IMG/VR virus record: IMGVR_UViG_3300046453_000063
Coordinates: 99,995 to 163,994 of that record
Reading direction: 5' to 3' (one strand)
DNA length: 64,000 nt
Source of the DNA: a virus
Shown: positions 49,766 to 57,585 of the stretch, piece after piece
How positions within the stretch are numbered: the stretch's first letter is position 1
How the letters are laid out: each line of letters starts with the position of its first letter
Made by a program: the position numbers and the translations under genes
The notes under the pieces: generated by a model
What the model was told of the DNA's origin: nothing
The model's database searches: none
What the model saw: only the letters and a program-made list of their open reading frames with translations

Positions 49766-49815
49766 AGGGCAAATCGTCTCCTCTCACAGAAAACAGTGAG
49801 AGGATGAATTGCCCA
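49766..49815 (+). promoter_or_regulatory. Long hairpin between agrD and the LytTR gene
   Basis: CCTCTCAC AGAAAACA GTGAGAGG (8 bp) extended by an outer GGGCAA / TTGCCC; no T-run. It may tune expression or processing between signal and regulator genes. Confidence 0.6.
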
Positions 49816-49833
49816 CAAATGGAGGCTATTATT

Positions 49834-50223
49834 TTGGGCGATAGAATAATGGTTGTCAAAGTAGAGTTTGAACCAAAAAAGAAAGAATACATACAAGGTG
49901 ATGCTCAATGGTTAGAGGTAAAAAAAATACTTAATACAAGAGTAGAAAGAATAAAAGGCCGAGATAGAATTATAATTGATTCAAAGGATGGTTTGTTTTT
50001 CTATAATATAATGGCTGATAACTTTACTTTATTAATGTCTGAACTAAGTGGATTCGAAATAGCAGATAGGGGAGTAATCGTAAATTTAGATAATGAACTT
50101 TCGCTCGACCTTGATAAGAGAGTCATTGTATTTGAAGATTACCCTAACACTGTAGCTCCAGTTGGAGGAACTAGGCTTCCCGACATAAAGAAACTAATAA
50201 AAAAATGGGTACTAAAAAAGTAG
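49834..50223 (+). CDS. Stand-alone LytTR-type DNA-binding regulator
   Basis: 129 residues from a TTG 8 nt after GGAGG; an in-frame ATG at 49804 lies within the hairpin and has no site. Residues 20-105 fit LytTR, the DNA-binding domain of AgrA: VERIKGRDRIIIDSKDGLFF, then a helix LLMSELSGFEIADRG and VIVNLDNELSLDLDKRVIVF. There is no receiver domain, so it is not a classical two-component response regulator. Expected partner is the membrane protein at 48457; expected targets carry LytTR direct repeats. Confidence 0.72.
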   Translation: MGDRIMVVKVEFEPKKKEYIQGDAQWLEVKKILNTRVERIKGRDRIIIDSKDGLFFYNIMADNFTLLMSELSGFEIADRGVIVNLDNELSLDLDKRVIVFEDYPNTVAPVGGTRLPDIKKLIKKWVLKK

Positions 50224-50270
50224 TACTCATTAAACAATAAATATAATTAAAATAAAATTATATGCAATCA

Positions 50271-50322
50271 TTGCAATAAGCGGTCAATGAATGTATAATC
50301 TATAAATAAGAACAGACGTTCC
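50271..50322 (+). promoter_or_regulatory. Promoter with LexA (SOS) box at the start site
   Basis: -35 TTGCAA (50271-50276), 17 bp, -10 TATAAT (50294-50299), then AGAACAGACGTTCC (50309-50322) with the core GAAC-AGAC-GTTC of the Bacillus LexA box. The following 230 bases have no gene but hold a CAAC/GTTG hairpin and a second possible promoter (TTGAAA near 50420, TATGAT 17 bp on). Confidence 0.7.
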
Positions 50323-50553
50323 TATTTTCAACATCCGACACGAACCGACAAATTATAACCTCCGAAGAAAAATATGGGAATTGTCAACACTAAAGTTGTT
50401 GCACAATTATCGTATTGAAATAGTATCACATTAGATATATGATATATTTACCACTTATGAGTGAGGGAGCCGATGTCTATTTTTCAACAAAGAAATGGTA
50501 GTAGCAGAATGAAGAGTACTGGGGAGTATTTCAAAAAAAGAGGGGATACGCAC

Positions 50554-50946
50554 ATGCAATTATCAATGATCAGAGAACTCTCGATGGCACTAAACATTGA
50601 TTCTGATGCTGCTGGGTTCTGGAATAACGTACGTTATCTATTTAAAACAGATGATGAGGTCAGGTCATTATTGCATGAGTGTACCGGGAAATCTAGAAGA
50701 GAAGTAGATAAGTATATTACTAAAGTAAGGAATGAAAAAATAAAGAAACATCGCTTTCTGTCTTTGAATGATTTCGTAAGTAGCTTTAATGCTGATAAGA
50801 TCGCTGCTCTCGAAAGGATGTTTCAGGAGCCAATTGATATTTCAAAACTATCCAAATTAACTACCAGCGACCCAACCCGCATATTCACTATACATAGCAG
50901 CCTACCACTTGCGGTGTGGTTCATGAGTTTTGTAATCTATTTGTAG
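50554..50946 (+). CDS. SOS-linked hypothetical protein
   Basis: 130 residues from the ATG at 50554, 7 nt after AGAGGGGAT; the frame is open up to 50461 (GTG) with poorer sites. Helical, with FWNNVRYLFKTDDEVRSLLHECTGKSRREVDK and a hydrophobic C-terminus (SLPLAVWFMSFVIYL). Unknown family. Placed behind a LexA-controlled promoter and next to the signalling module, it is a candidate induction factor such as an antirepressor. That role is a guess from position. Confidence 0.55.
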   Translation: MQLSMIRELSMALNIDSDAAGFWNNVRYLFKTDDEVRSLLHECTGKSRREVDKYITKVRNEKIKKHRFLSLNDFVSSFNADKIAALERMFQEPIDISKLSKLTTSDPTRIFTIHSSLPLAVWFMSFVIYL

Positions 50947-51007
50947 TATAGTGTTTGTGAAATAATGCACGTTATTGTAAGCCGGGTGTAAAATCCCGGT
51001 TAAACAA

Positions 51008-51064
51008 TTTAATAAATAAATATAATAAAAATATGTTGACTAAAACGAATGTGCGATGTATATT
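51008..51064 (+). promoter_or_regulatory. Promoter with SPBRE-like element (spaced)
   Basis: Element TTTAATAAATAAATATAA from 51008, separated by about 10 bp from ATATG and -35 TTGACT (51036-51041); 17 bp, -10 TATATT (51059-51064). A CCGGG/CCCGG hairpin (about 50982-51000) precedes it. Confidence 0.75.
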
Positions 51065-51110
51065 AAAGAAGAAGAGAGAAACAAGAAGAATGAAAATGGA
51101 GGAAAGGCAT

Positions 51111-51392
51111 ATGAGAAATATTGTCGATGTAGCAATTAAGATTAAGGAAAAGTTTTTGGGTAATGTAGAAGCACAAAACAATATCGAAGCAGTAATTAAG
51201 GATTCATCTTTCACAGCTCCAGAGGCGATGTACTTAAGATGGACAGATTTACAATGGGCAGTATTTAGCAACATTCCAGAAAGTTCTGATAACTGGAACG
51301 ACAATGATATTGAGATAGTATCCATATTTTCTACGGTCCCAGTTGATGAAATTAAGAAAGATATTAAGTTTGGAATTGATTCTTCAGATTAA
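51111..51392 (+). CDS. Hypothetical protein
   Basis: 93 residues from the ATG at 51111 behind GGAGGAAAGGC; earlier starts lack a site or lie in the promoter. Contains APEAMYLRWTDLQWAVFSNI and an acidic C-terminus. Unknown. Confidence 0.5.
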   Translation: MRNIVDVAIKIKEKFLGNVEAQNNIEAVIKDSSFTAPEAMYLRWTDLQWAVFSNIPESSDNWNDNDIEIVSIFSTVPVDEIKKDIKFGIDSSD

Positions 51393-51436
51393 ATCCTTCG
51401 AAATAATAATTTTATCAAGAATGTGGAGGACAGAAA

Positions 51437-51589
51437 GTGAATGATGTTCTGGTAATCCTACTTGCATTAATAATTGTCTACTTCACAGTTAAGTACGAAA
51501 GAACTGATGGGGGTCGCAGGGTATTCTATAATTCATTAATTGGATTAACAGTAGTTCTTGCACTCTATATCGCTTCATTAATAATTTAA
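51437..51589 (+). CDS. Small two-pass membrane protein, GTG start
   Basis: 50 residues, GTG 7 nt after TGGAGGACA-type site. Hydrophobic segments VLVILLALIIVYFTV and LIGLTVVLALYIASLII flank a basic loop (KYERTDGGRR). Unknown. A CATGC-GAAA-GCATG tetraloop hairpin follows at about 51596-51609. Confidence 0.55.
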   Translation: MNDVLVILLALIIVYFTVKYERTDGGRRVFYNSLIGLTVVLALYIASLII

Positions 51590-51717
51590 AACGCCATGCG
51601 AAAGCATGTTGAATATATAGCTTTACGTAAGTGAGGTTATAGATATTCTAATACTGAAAGGTGGTGAACCCGACAAACTCAGCTTTTGAACGATACATAT
51701 AAAAGTGGGTAAGAATA

Positions 51718-52656
51718 ATGAGTTTACAACCAACATACGGTAATTTTGAAGTAAGAGGGATTGTAACCGGAATGCTAAACTCTAAAGCCTATAGTGATGG
51801 AGATATGCAGGATGGGCAATGGAACAGGATTCAGTTCGGTTTAAAAGTTAGTAATAATGCTTTCGTTTATGTTGAATTGATGGGGAATAAAACAAGTAAG
51901 ATAAAGATGTTTAAGATTGATCCAATGACGAAGAGATATGATAAAAATAATCACATAATGGTTAACTGGGACGAAAAGTATAGTCAGAAGTTTAGCGGCT
52001 ATAAATACTTTCAACCAGTAAAGATTAATCTTGAGGGGGTAGCTGCTGAAGATGTTCAATTAATTGGATATGACGCTGCTGAGCGCCTTAGAGATGATCT
52101 TAAAGATGGTACATACATACTAATCAAGGGTTCGTTACGATTTAATGAATACAAAGGCGATACACAAGAAAACTTCATCATCAAAGAAATATATGTTATG
52201 GATCAAAGTGAATTATCGAATGAGGCTTATTTTGCCCAAGAGATTGTTTATATGGGAATTGAAGATATAAACAAGTCAAAGTGTAAAGTGAATTCAAAAT
52301 TGATCGTTCGTAATTCTGATGGATTTGATATCATTCCATATTCTTTCGTCATTAATAATAAAGATAGTAAGATGAAAAATGTTTATGAATACTTTAATAA
52401 TAATATTCAGATTGGATCAACCTTAAAAGTTCATGGTTTGATTAGGAATTATGTTCCTATGGTTTGGACTGATGAAGGACAAGAAATAATATGTGGTTCA
52501 GCGGTTAAAGAATTGGAGATTACGGGTGGAAATATATCGTCATTGGTTCAGGGCAGATATAAGCCCGAAGAATTGGAATCAAATATTATCCAGGGTTCAC
52601 CATTTGAAGATAATTCACAAACACATGATAAGGGAGTAAACAGATTCGGGTTCTGA
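51718..52656 (+). CDS. OB-fold-like phage replication protein
   Basis: 312 residues; ATG with a weak GTGGG site. Two beta-barrel-like halves: FEVRGIVTGMLNSKAYSDGD ... YILIKGSLRFNEYKGDTQEN and a second around VNSKLIVRNSDGFDIIPYSF ... LKVHGLIRNYVP. The style (short strands, RFNEYKG, KVHGLI) parallels the SSB-like protein that follows, suggesting a gene pair from duplication. Its C-terminus lacks the acidic DDDLPF tail. Likely ssDNA-binding or replisome accessory. Confidence 0.6.
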   Translation: MSLQPTYGNFEVRGIVTGMLNSKAYSDGDMQDGQWNRIQFGLKVSNNAFVYVELMGNKTSKIKMFKIDPMTKRYDKNNHIMVNWDEKYSQKFSGYKYFQPVKINLEGVAAEDVQLIGYDAAERLRDDLKDGTYILIKGSLRFNEYKGDTQENFIIKEIYVMDQSELSNEAYFAQEIVYMGIEDINKSKCKVNSKLIVRNSDGFDIIPYSFVINNKDSKMKNVYEYFNNNIQIGSTLKVHGLIRNYVPMVWTDEGQEIICGSAVKELEITGGNISSLVQGRYKPEELESNIIQGSPFEDNSQTHDKGVNRFGF

Positions 52657-52784
52657 TGAAAGGATGTGAGGGCATAGTCAATTCAATGCGAAGTCCGCCG
52701 ATGTAATGTAGTGCCGCAAAATTAAACTTATAAGACTATGATTAAAACTAAACTAATACATAATATAGGAGAGATAATTTAAAA

Positions 52785-53756
52785 ATGACAACTGAAAAAA
52801 ACCAACTTCCAGAGGCACAAAACACCGTACACATCGAAGGTATTGTAAAAGAAGTTCGTATTGAAGAAGGAAGCCTTCCCGCACCAGATGGACGAGAATT
52901 GATTAAGGGCGAAGTTGATATTGCTGTTGATGAAAACTCTGTACATACCGTTAATATGTTCTCCTTTAAGTTGAAAAAAGGAACAAATGATATTAATGCT
53001 ATCTATAAGGGAATTAAGACAATTCAAACTGAGCTGAATGAGGGTGATAAGGTTCGCGTTACTCAAGGTAAAGTAAGTTTGAATGAATATATCGGGCAAG
53101 ATGATAAACTCAAATCTTATCCTAAAATTGACTCAAATTTTATCAACCGTATTAAAGACGGAGAAGATTTTGAACCAAAGGCTACATTCTCACTTGATAT
53201 GATGGTTGCAAATGTTAAAGAAGAAACGAAAGACGGAGAAGAAACTGGTCGCGCAATCATTAAGGGATATGTACCAATGTATAACGGTTCCGTTATTCCT
53301 TTTGAAGTTGTAGTTGCGAATCCTCATGCAGTAAATTATGTAACAGGCAACTATGAAAAAGGATTGACTGTTTCTGTTCATGGTAAAATCGTTAATCAGG
53401 TAGTCGTCACTAAACGTCAGGTTGAGGTTGGGTTTGGTGAGCCACAGGAAAAAATTGAGCGTAAGACAACTCGTGAGTATCTTGTCGAAGGCGGATCTGC
53501 TCCACTAGAAGAAGACGATAAAAATGCATTCAGCCCTGAGTTGGTAAAGAAGGCTTTGGTTGAGCGAGAAGCATATATTCAAAAAATGCGAGACAAAAAG
53601 GCCGCAAAAGAACAACGTTCAGGTGGAAACAGTAGTGGATTTGGTTCCAGTACTCCCGCAAAGGTGGACGATCCATTTGCGCCCAAACACAATAAAGATC
53701 CATTCAGTGGTGATGGAAAACCGATTGACATTTCGGACGATGACCTCCCATTTTGA
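52785..53756 (+). CDS. ssb: Single-stranded DNA-binding protein with host-type SSB tail
   Basis: 323 residues, ATG after AGGAGAGATAATTTAAAA. OB-fold-like N-terminal domain (VHIEGIVKEVRIEEGSL ... EGDKVRVTQGKVSLNEY), a second one near 135-215 (ATFSLDMMVANVKEE ... GLTVSVHGKIVN), a charged linker, then a Gly/Ser-rich stretch and the end GKPIDISDDDLPF. That end is the peptide by which Bacillus SsbA recruits its partner proteins. Inferred: the phage SSB uses the host SSB interactome (PriA, RecQ, RecO and others). Confidence 0.85.
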   Translation: MTTEKNQLPEAQNTVHIEGIVKEVRIEEGSLPAPDGRELIKGEVDIAVDENSVHTVNMFSFKLKKGTNDINAIYKGIKTIQTELNEGDKVRVTQGKVSLNEYIGQDDKLKSYPKIDSNFINRIKDGEDFEPKATFSLDMMVANVKEETKDGEETGRAIIKGYVPMYNGSVIPFEVVVANPHAVNYVTGNYEKGLTVSVHGKIVNQVVVTKRQVEVGFGEPQEKIERKTTREYLVEGGSAPLEEDDKNAFSPELVKKALVEREAYIQKMRDKKAAKEQRSGGNSSGFGSSTPAKVDDPFAPKHNKDPFSGDGKPIDISDDDLPF

Positions 53757-53865
53757 TTAAAAGAATAAATATAAGAAACATATAAATTAATAGAGACAGT
53801 CATGCAAAACGGCTGTCTCTCCAAACAAAAAATATAACAACATTTAAGGGAGAGATTTTATACAT

Positions 53866-54855
53866 ATGTCATTAGATATCTTTAATCCACAAATTTCCGT
53901 AGTAGCTAAAGGTCTTGAAGGTAAAATCATTACGATATTTGGTAGTAATAACTTGGGCAAAACGAAGCAAACTACGCGATTCAAAAAACCATACTATCTC
54001 GGATTTGAAAAAGGTCTTGGGGCGATTGCTGGCGTACCGTTCGCCGCAATTAATAACTGGGCTGACTTCAAAAAAGTAAATAAACAGCTCACACATAAGT
54101 CTACAGTCGAAAAAGCAAAAGAAGTGTATCAGACAATCATTTTCGATGAGGTTGAAGCGTCTGCACGTTATTGCTCTAAGTATATCTGTGATAAGTATGA
54201 TGCAGACACAATTGCTTCTGGTCGCGAAGGCTTCGGATTGTGGAAGGAATATGAAACGGCTTACTGGGAGGAAATCGATAAACTGATCGGTGCAGGATTT
54301 ACAGTTGTGTTTATTGCTCACCAAACAGAAGATAAAGCGGGTAAGGTATGGCCTAAAGGCGATAAGCGCGCGCTAGCACCGATCATCGATAATAGCGATA
54401 TTGTCGTACATGTCCGCTCTAACGGAACAGATGATAAGAATCAGGTTATTAAGTCATCTGCATACTTGGCTGAGACTTCTGAATTCTTCGCTCGTAGTCG
54501 TTTCGATTATATTCAAACAGTTCTTCCAGAGTTCACTGCCGAAGCGTTAGAAGAAGCAATTATCAAAGCAATTGAAAGACAAGAAGAAGTTGAGGGAATT
54601 AAGGCCGTTACTTATGTCGAACAAAAAGAAACGCTTAAGTCTCAGACATTGAATTTTGATCAGCTTAAAACAGATATTATCTCGGCGGGTAAATTACTCC
54701 ACTCCAAAAACAAAGGAGATGTAGTTACAGAAATTATTGAAAATGGTCTTGGTAAGGGAAAGAAGGTTACTGACTTTACTAAAAATCATGTAGAAATGAT
54801 GGTCGGAGTGCTTGACGAGTTGAATGATGCCGTAAATGAGCTTGAACAAGAATAA
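53866..54855 (+). CDS. AAA_24-type phage nucleotide-binding ATPase
   Basis: 329 residues; ATG after AAGGGAGAGATTTTATACAT. Walker A GSNNLGKT at 26-33, Walker B TIIFDEVE near 89-96, then FIAHQTED and a long helical C-terminus. This is the RecA-like ATPase family found in many siphophages beside SSB and recombination genes (Sak4/YorG-like). Together with the SSB it probably forms the annealing/strand-exchange or helicase-loading step. A AGAGACAG/CTGTCTCT hairpin (53792-53821) and a repeat-element remnant (53757-53775) lie upstream. Confidence 0.8.
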   Translation: MSLDIFNPQISVVAKGLEGKIITIFGSNNLGKTKQTTRFKKPYYLGFEKGLGAIAGVPFAAINNWADFKKVNKQLTHKSTVEKAKEVYQTIIFDEVEASARYCSKYICDKYDADTIASGREGFGLWKEYETAYWEEIDKLIGAGFTVVFIAHQTEDKAGKVWPKGDKRALAPIIDNSDIVVHVRSNGTDDKNQVIKSSAYLAETSEFFARSRFDYIQTVLPEFTAEALEEAIIKAIERQEEVEGIKAVTYVEQKETLKSQTLNFDQLKTDIISAGKLLHSKNKGDVVTEIIENGLGKGKKVTDFTKNHVEMMVGVLDELNDAVNELEQE

Positions 54856-54953
54856 GGGACCTGATAAAAGACAGATATCATCAAGATTAAGAGAATAAAA
54901 ATACAATAGCCTCACTGTAATGGTGGGGCTATATCTAAAATGTGGAGGTTCTG

Positions 54954-55454
54954 ATGCTAAAAGAGATCTTAACTTTAATGTTCGCATTGGCTTTGATTCA
55001 GTCAAATATCCAAGGTGAAACTATTGAAGAAGCAAAAAACACTATGCCAATTGAAAATAAAGTCGTCCAGACGGTTAAAGTTGAGAAAGAGAGGGAAGAT
55101 GCAAAGGTTGAACCAAAGGTAATTGTGAAAACTGAAGAAAAATGGAAAATCTATAGTGTGAGTGCATATACCAACGGATATGAGTCAACCCAAAAGCATA
55201 AAGGCGAAGAAGGATATGGGATTCAAGCTAACGGAAAACGAACTGTCGAAGGAAGTTCGATTGCTTGCCCCAAATCAATGAAGTTTGGAACAGAAGTAAA
55301 AATTAAAGAGCTTGATAATACATATGTTTGTAGTGATAGAGGCTCTGCAATTACTGAGGGAAAATTAGATATATTCATGGAAGATTTAAAGCGTGCTGAG
55401 AAATTTGGCAGAAAAAATTTACATGTTCAAATCATAAAAAAGGAAGTGGATTAA
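54954..55454 (+). CDS. Secreted 3D-domain protein (YorM-like)
   Basis: 166 residues from the ATG at 54954, 6 nt after GGAGG. N-terminal signal-like segment (MLKEILTLMFALALIQS), a charged linker, then a 3D domain: YSVSAYTNGYES, GIQANGKRTVEGSSIACPKS, KFGTEVKIKE, YVCSDRGSAI, KLDIFM. 3D domains (named for three Asp) occur in lytic transglycosylase-type wall enzymes such as the MltA/Rpf-YabG group. SPbeta YorM has the same domain amid replication genes. Its stop overlaps the next ATG. Confidence 0.82.
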   Translation: MLKEILTLMFALALIQSNIQGETIEEAKNTMPIENKVVQTVKVEKEREDAKVEPKVIVKTEEKWKIYSVSAYTNGYESTQKHKGEEGYGIQANGKRTVEGSSIACPKSMKFGTEVKIKELDNTYVCSDRGSAITEGKLDIFMEDLKRAEKFGRKNLHVQIIKKEVD

Positions 55455-55999
55455 TGAAGCCAAAAGTATTTATTTTAATGGGTTATAGTGGTAGCGGCAA
55501 GACTGAAATTGCCAAGGAGTTAGAAAAGTATAATTACAGCATCCTCCAGTCATATACCACGCGCCAGCCACGCTACGAAGGCGAATACGGGCATATGTTC
55601 TGTTCGGTAGAGGAATATGAACAGTTCAAGAAAAACGGCGATGTAGCAGCCTACAGCTTGATTGAGGGCAATCATTATTTCAGTACTGTTGACCAAATTA
55701 GAAGCACTAAGAATGATCTTATCTATGTTTGTGATCCAGATGGAATCAAAGATCTTAAAGAAAAAGTTCCAGATATTGAGTTTATCACTATCTATATCAA
55801 AGTAGATAAAAAAACTCGTTGGAGACGAATGGTAGAGCGCGGAGACAGTACAGATAAAATTCTTAGTCGCGTGACAACAGACGGAGTTAAATTCAGTAAG
55901 AAACGTTTTGATTATCAGGTTATCAATTATGAATTTGATAAAGCAGTAAAAATCATCAAGAACATTATTGAGGTGGAAAACGAACAACCATTAAATTAA
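55454..55999 (+). CDS. Guanylate-kinase-like nucleotide kinase
   Basis: 181 residues. P-loop GYSGSGKT at 10-17, then SYTTRQPRYEGEYGHMFCS, the GMP-binding region of guanylate kinases, YVCDPDGI (Asp-rich lid region) and the arginine-rich lid RWRRMVERGD. Slightly shorter than cellular Gmk (about 205). Likely phosphorylates a (d)NMP for phage DNA synthesis; base specificity is not certain. Confidence 0.85.
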   Translation: MKPKVFILMGYSGSGKTEIAKELEKYNYSILQSYTTRQPRYEGEYGHMFCSVEEYEQFKKNGDVAAYSLIEGNHYFSTVDQIRSTKNDLIYVCDPDGIKDLKEKVPDIEFITIYIKVDKKTRWRRMVERGDSTDKILSRVTTDGVKFSKKRFDYQVINYEFDKAVKIIKNIIEVENEQPLN

Positions 56000-56015
56000 A
56001 AAAGGAAGTGATATT

Positions 56016-56141
56016 ATGTTCCCGATTAATTTAGAAATCTATGTTGCAAGTGGAGATTATACATATAGTGACCTGTTGGAACTTAGAGATAAGACAAAAG
56101 ACATTCTTGATCATGTAGAACGGTTGTTAGATGAAGAATAA
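56016..56141 (+). CDS. Very small acidic protein
   Basis: 41 residues, ATG at 56016 after AAAAGGAAGTGATATT. Helical second half (LLELRDKTKDILDHVERLLD). Unknown. Confidence 0.45.
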   Translation: MFPINLEIYVASGDYTYSDLLELRDKTKDILDHVERLLDEE

Positions 56142-56190
56142 AAGCTCATGAAACTGTTAATTCATGAAGAAATTAAGGGAGGGTGAAATA

Positions 56191-56373
56191 GTGAAGCGAG
56201 ATATTAAGGCGAAAATTTATTTTAAATCAGGACTCACAAGAGAATTGTGTGTGGGAAGTTACGAAACATTTCGAGAAGCAATGAACATTATACTTACGGC
56301 GAGATTTAATGTTGGGAATGACTATGCGTTTGATAGAGATTCAATTGAGTTTATGGAAGAAGTTAAACAATGA
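56191..56373 (+). CDS. Small hypothetical protein, GTG start
   Basis: 60 residues from the GTG at 56191, 8 nt after GGGAGG; an ATG at 56164 includes that site within the gene and is unlikely. Beta-beta-helix type (KAKIYFKSGLTRELCVGSYE). Overlaps the next gene by 4 bp. Confidence 0.5.
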   Translation: MKRDIKAKIYFKSGLTRELCVGSYETFREAMNIILTARFNVGNDYAFDRDSIEFMEEVKQ

Positions 56374-56729
56374 ACAGACTGAAAATCATCAAATACATAT
56401 CAGAAACATCAGTCGAGGACATGATTAACGACATCAAAAATAAAAATATGGACGTTAATCATGTCATTGCTTCAAGCCTTGAATCAAGAAAAGAATACGG
56501 ACTTAAAGTACAGCAGTTTGTTGATGAGTTGAGTAAGTTGTTACCAAAGTTAGAAGTTGGAATGATCCTGGAAGCCAAAGATGATTGTATGAATAACTTC
56601 CGTAAAGGCCAGAGACTAGAAATAACTAAAATCAATCAAAATGGTGATTATGTGATTGATGGAGCAGTTGGAACGAATGCAGAAACGATTCATAAATACT
56701 TTAATGTTGTTGGCATGAGAGGAGAATAA
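56370..56729 (+). CDS. Hypothetical protein
   Basis: 119 residues, ATGA overlap with the previous gene. N-terminal helices, then VGMILEAKDDCMNNFRKGQRLEI, an SH3-like barrel impression. Unknown. Confidence 0.5.
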   Translation: MNRLKIIKYISETSVEDMINDIKNKNMDVNHVIASSLESRKEYGLKVQQFVDELSKLLPKLEVGMILEAKDDCMNNFRKGQRLEITKINQNGDYVIDGAVGTNAETIHKYFNVVGMRGE

Positions 56730-56730
56730 G

Positions 56731-56994
56731 ATGGAGACGAAACTCGGTGAATGGGTTGAAAGTATTAACGCTTTCTGGTGTGGTGGGAACGGTATGGAGT
56801 ATGTTGCACGGAAAGGGGCTTTAGAGGTACTTGTTTATGACTGCGATCAGCATCCATGTCCACCAAATTACGTGATTTTGTTGGAGATGGGTCGAAGAAT
56901 TAGAACGCTGGATGATTTCAATGAAGCACTAACCAGTGGAGTACGGATGAAAGCAACTTATGAAACAGTTGGAACAGGAGTATTTGGAGACTAG
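56731..56994 (+). CDS. Hypothetical protein
   Basis: 87 residues, one base after the previous stop, GAGGAGAATAAG as site. Contains AFWCGGNGMEYVARKGALEV and CDQHPCPPNYV. Unknown. Confidence 0.5.
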   Translation: METKLGEWVESINAFWCGGNGMEYVARKGALEVLVYDCDQHPCPPNYVILLEMGRRIRTLDDFNEALTSGVRMKATYETVGTGVFGD

Positions 56995-57034
56995 ATTCTT
57001 GATAAATTCCGCAGTTTATCAAAAGAGGTGAATC

Positions 57035-57211
57035 ATGAACATTGATAAGGATTTCGGTTTTGGCAATGAAGTATGTTCCAAATGCGGAGAAGAAATCTAC
57101 AACTCGGAAACATTGAGTAGATGTTTGAGATGCGGGAAATCGACTCCAAGAGAAATGAGTGGTAAGGAATATCATAAGAATAAATATGGGGAGGAAGAGA
57201 GAAATGATTGA
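57035..57211 (+). CDS. Small zinc-ribbon protein
   Basis: 58 residues, ATG at 57035 after AGAGGTGAATC. VCSKCGEEIYNSETLSRCLRCGK is a compact CxxC...CxxC ribbon; basic and acidic tail. Overlaps the next gene by 8 bp. Confidence 0.55.
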   Translation: MNIDKDFGFGNEVCSKCGEEIYNSETLSRCLRCGKSTPREMSGKEYHKNKYGEEERND

Positions 57212-57371
57212 TTATCTAAGACGAGTAATTGAATCTGAAGACAGAGATAGACAAACCAGCAGACCACCCAATAATATTGAGATTATGATAAAGATTAATG
57301 AAATTATTCAAGCACTGAATAATGATTACGAAAAGAAAGATAAAAATCCATTTACTTCGCGAACACGATAA
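57204..57371 (+). CDS. Small hypothetical protein
   Basis: 55 residues from the ATG at 57204 (GGGAGGAAGAGAGAA upstream). Charged helical (YLRRVIESEDRDRQTSR). Unknown. Confidence 0.5.
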   Translation: MIDYLRRVIESEDRDRQTSRPPNNIEIMIKINEIIQALNNDYEKKDKNPFTSRTR

Positions 57372-57401
57372 AAAAGAATCCATAAAGAAAGGATTGTAAA
57401 A

Positions 57402-57560
57402 ATGAAGAAAATTGGATCATTTGATGAATTTGACGTTTACAAATTAGACGATAGTAATGTTTATATTCAATTTAAAGAAAGCAGAGACGTATACACAATT
57501 TTCGAAGAAGGCAAGTTAACGAAGATTGCTGATTCATTTAGGGATAAAGTATTTATTTAA
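57402..57560 (+). CDS. Small hypothetical protein
   Basis: 52 residues, ATG at 57402 after AAAGGATTGTAAAA. Beta-rich (FDVYKLDDSNVYIQFKESRD). Unknown. Confidence 0.45.
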   Translation: MKKIGSFDEFDVYKLDDSNVYIQFKESRDVYTIFEEGKLTKIADSFRDKVFI

Positions 57561-57585
57561 AATTTATTTCAAAAGGAGCGCAACC

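Noticed and set aside
42373-51008. Arbitrium genes (AimR TPR protein and AimP) in the lysogeny block
   Set aside because: No protein of about 380 residues with a TPR pattern and no short secreted pro-peptide of AimP type is visible here; the rest of the genome is outside the window.
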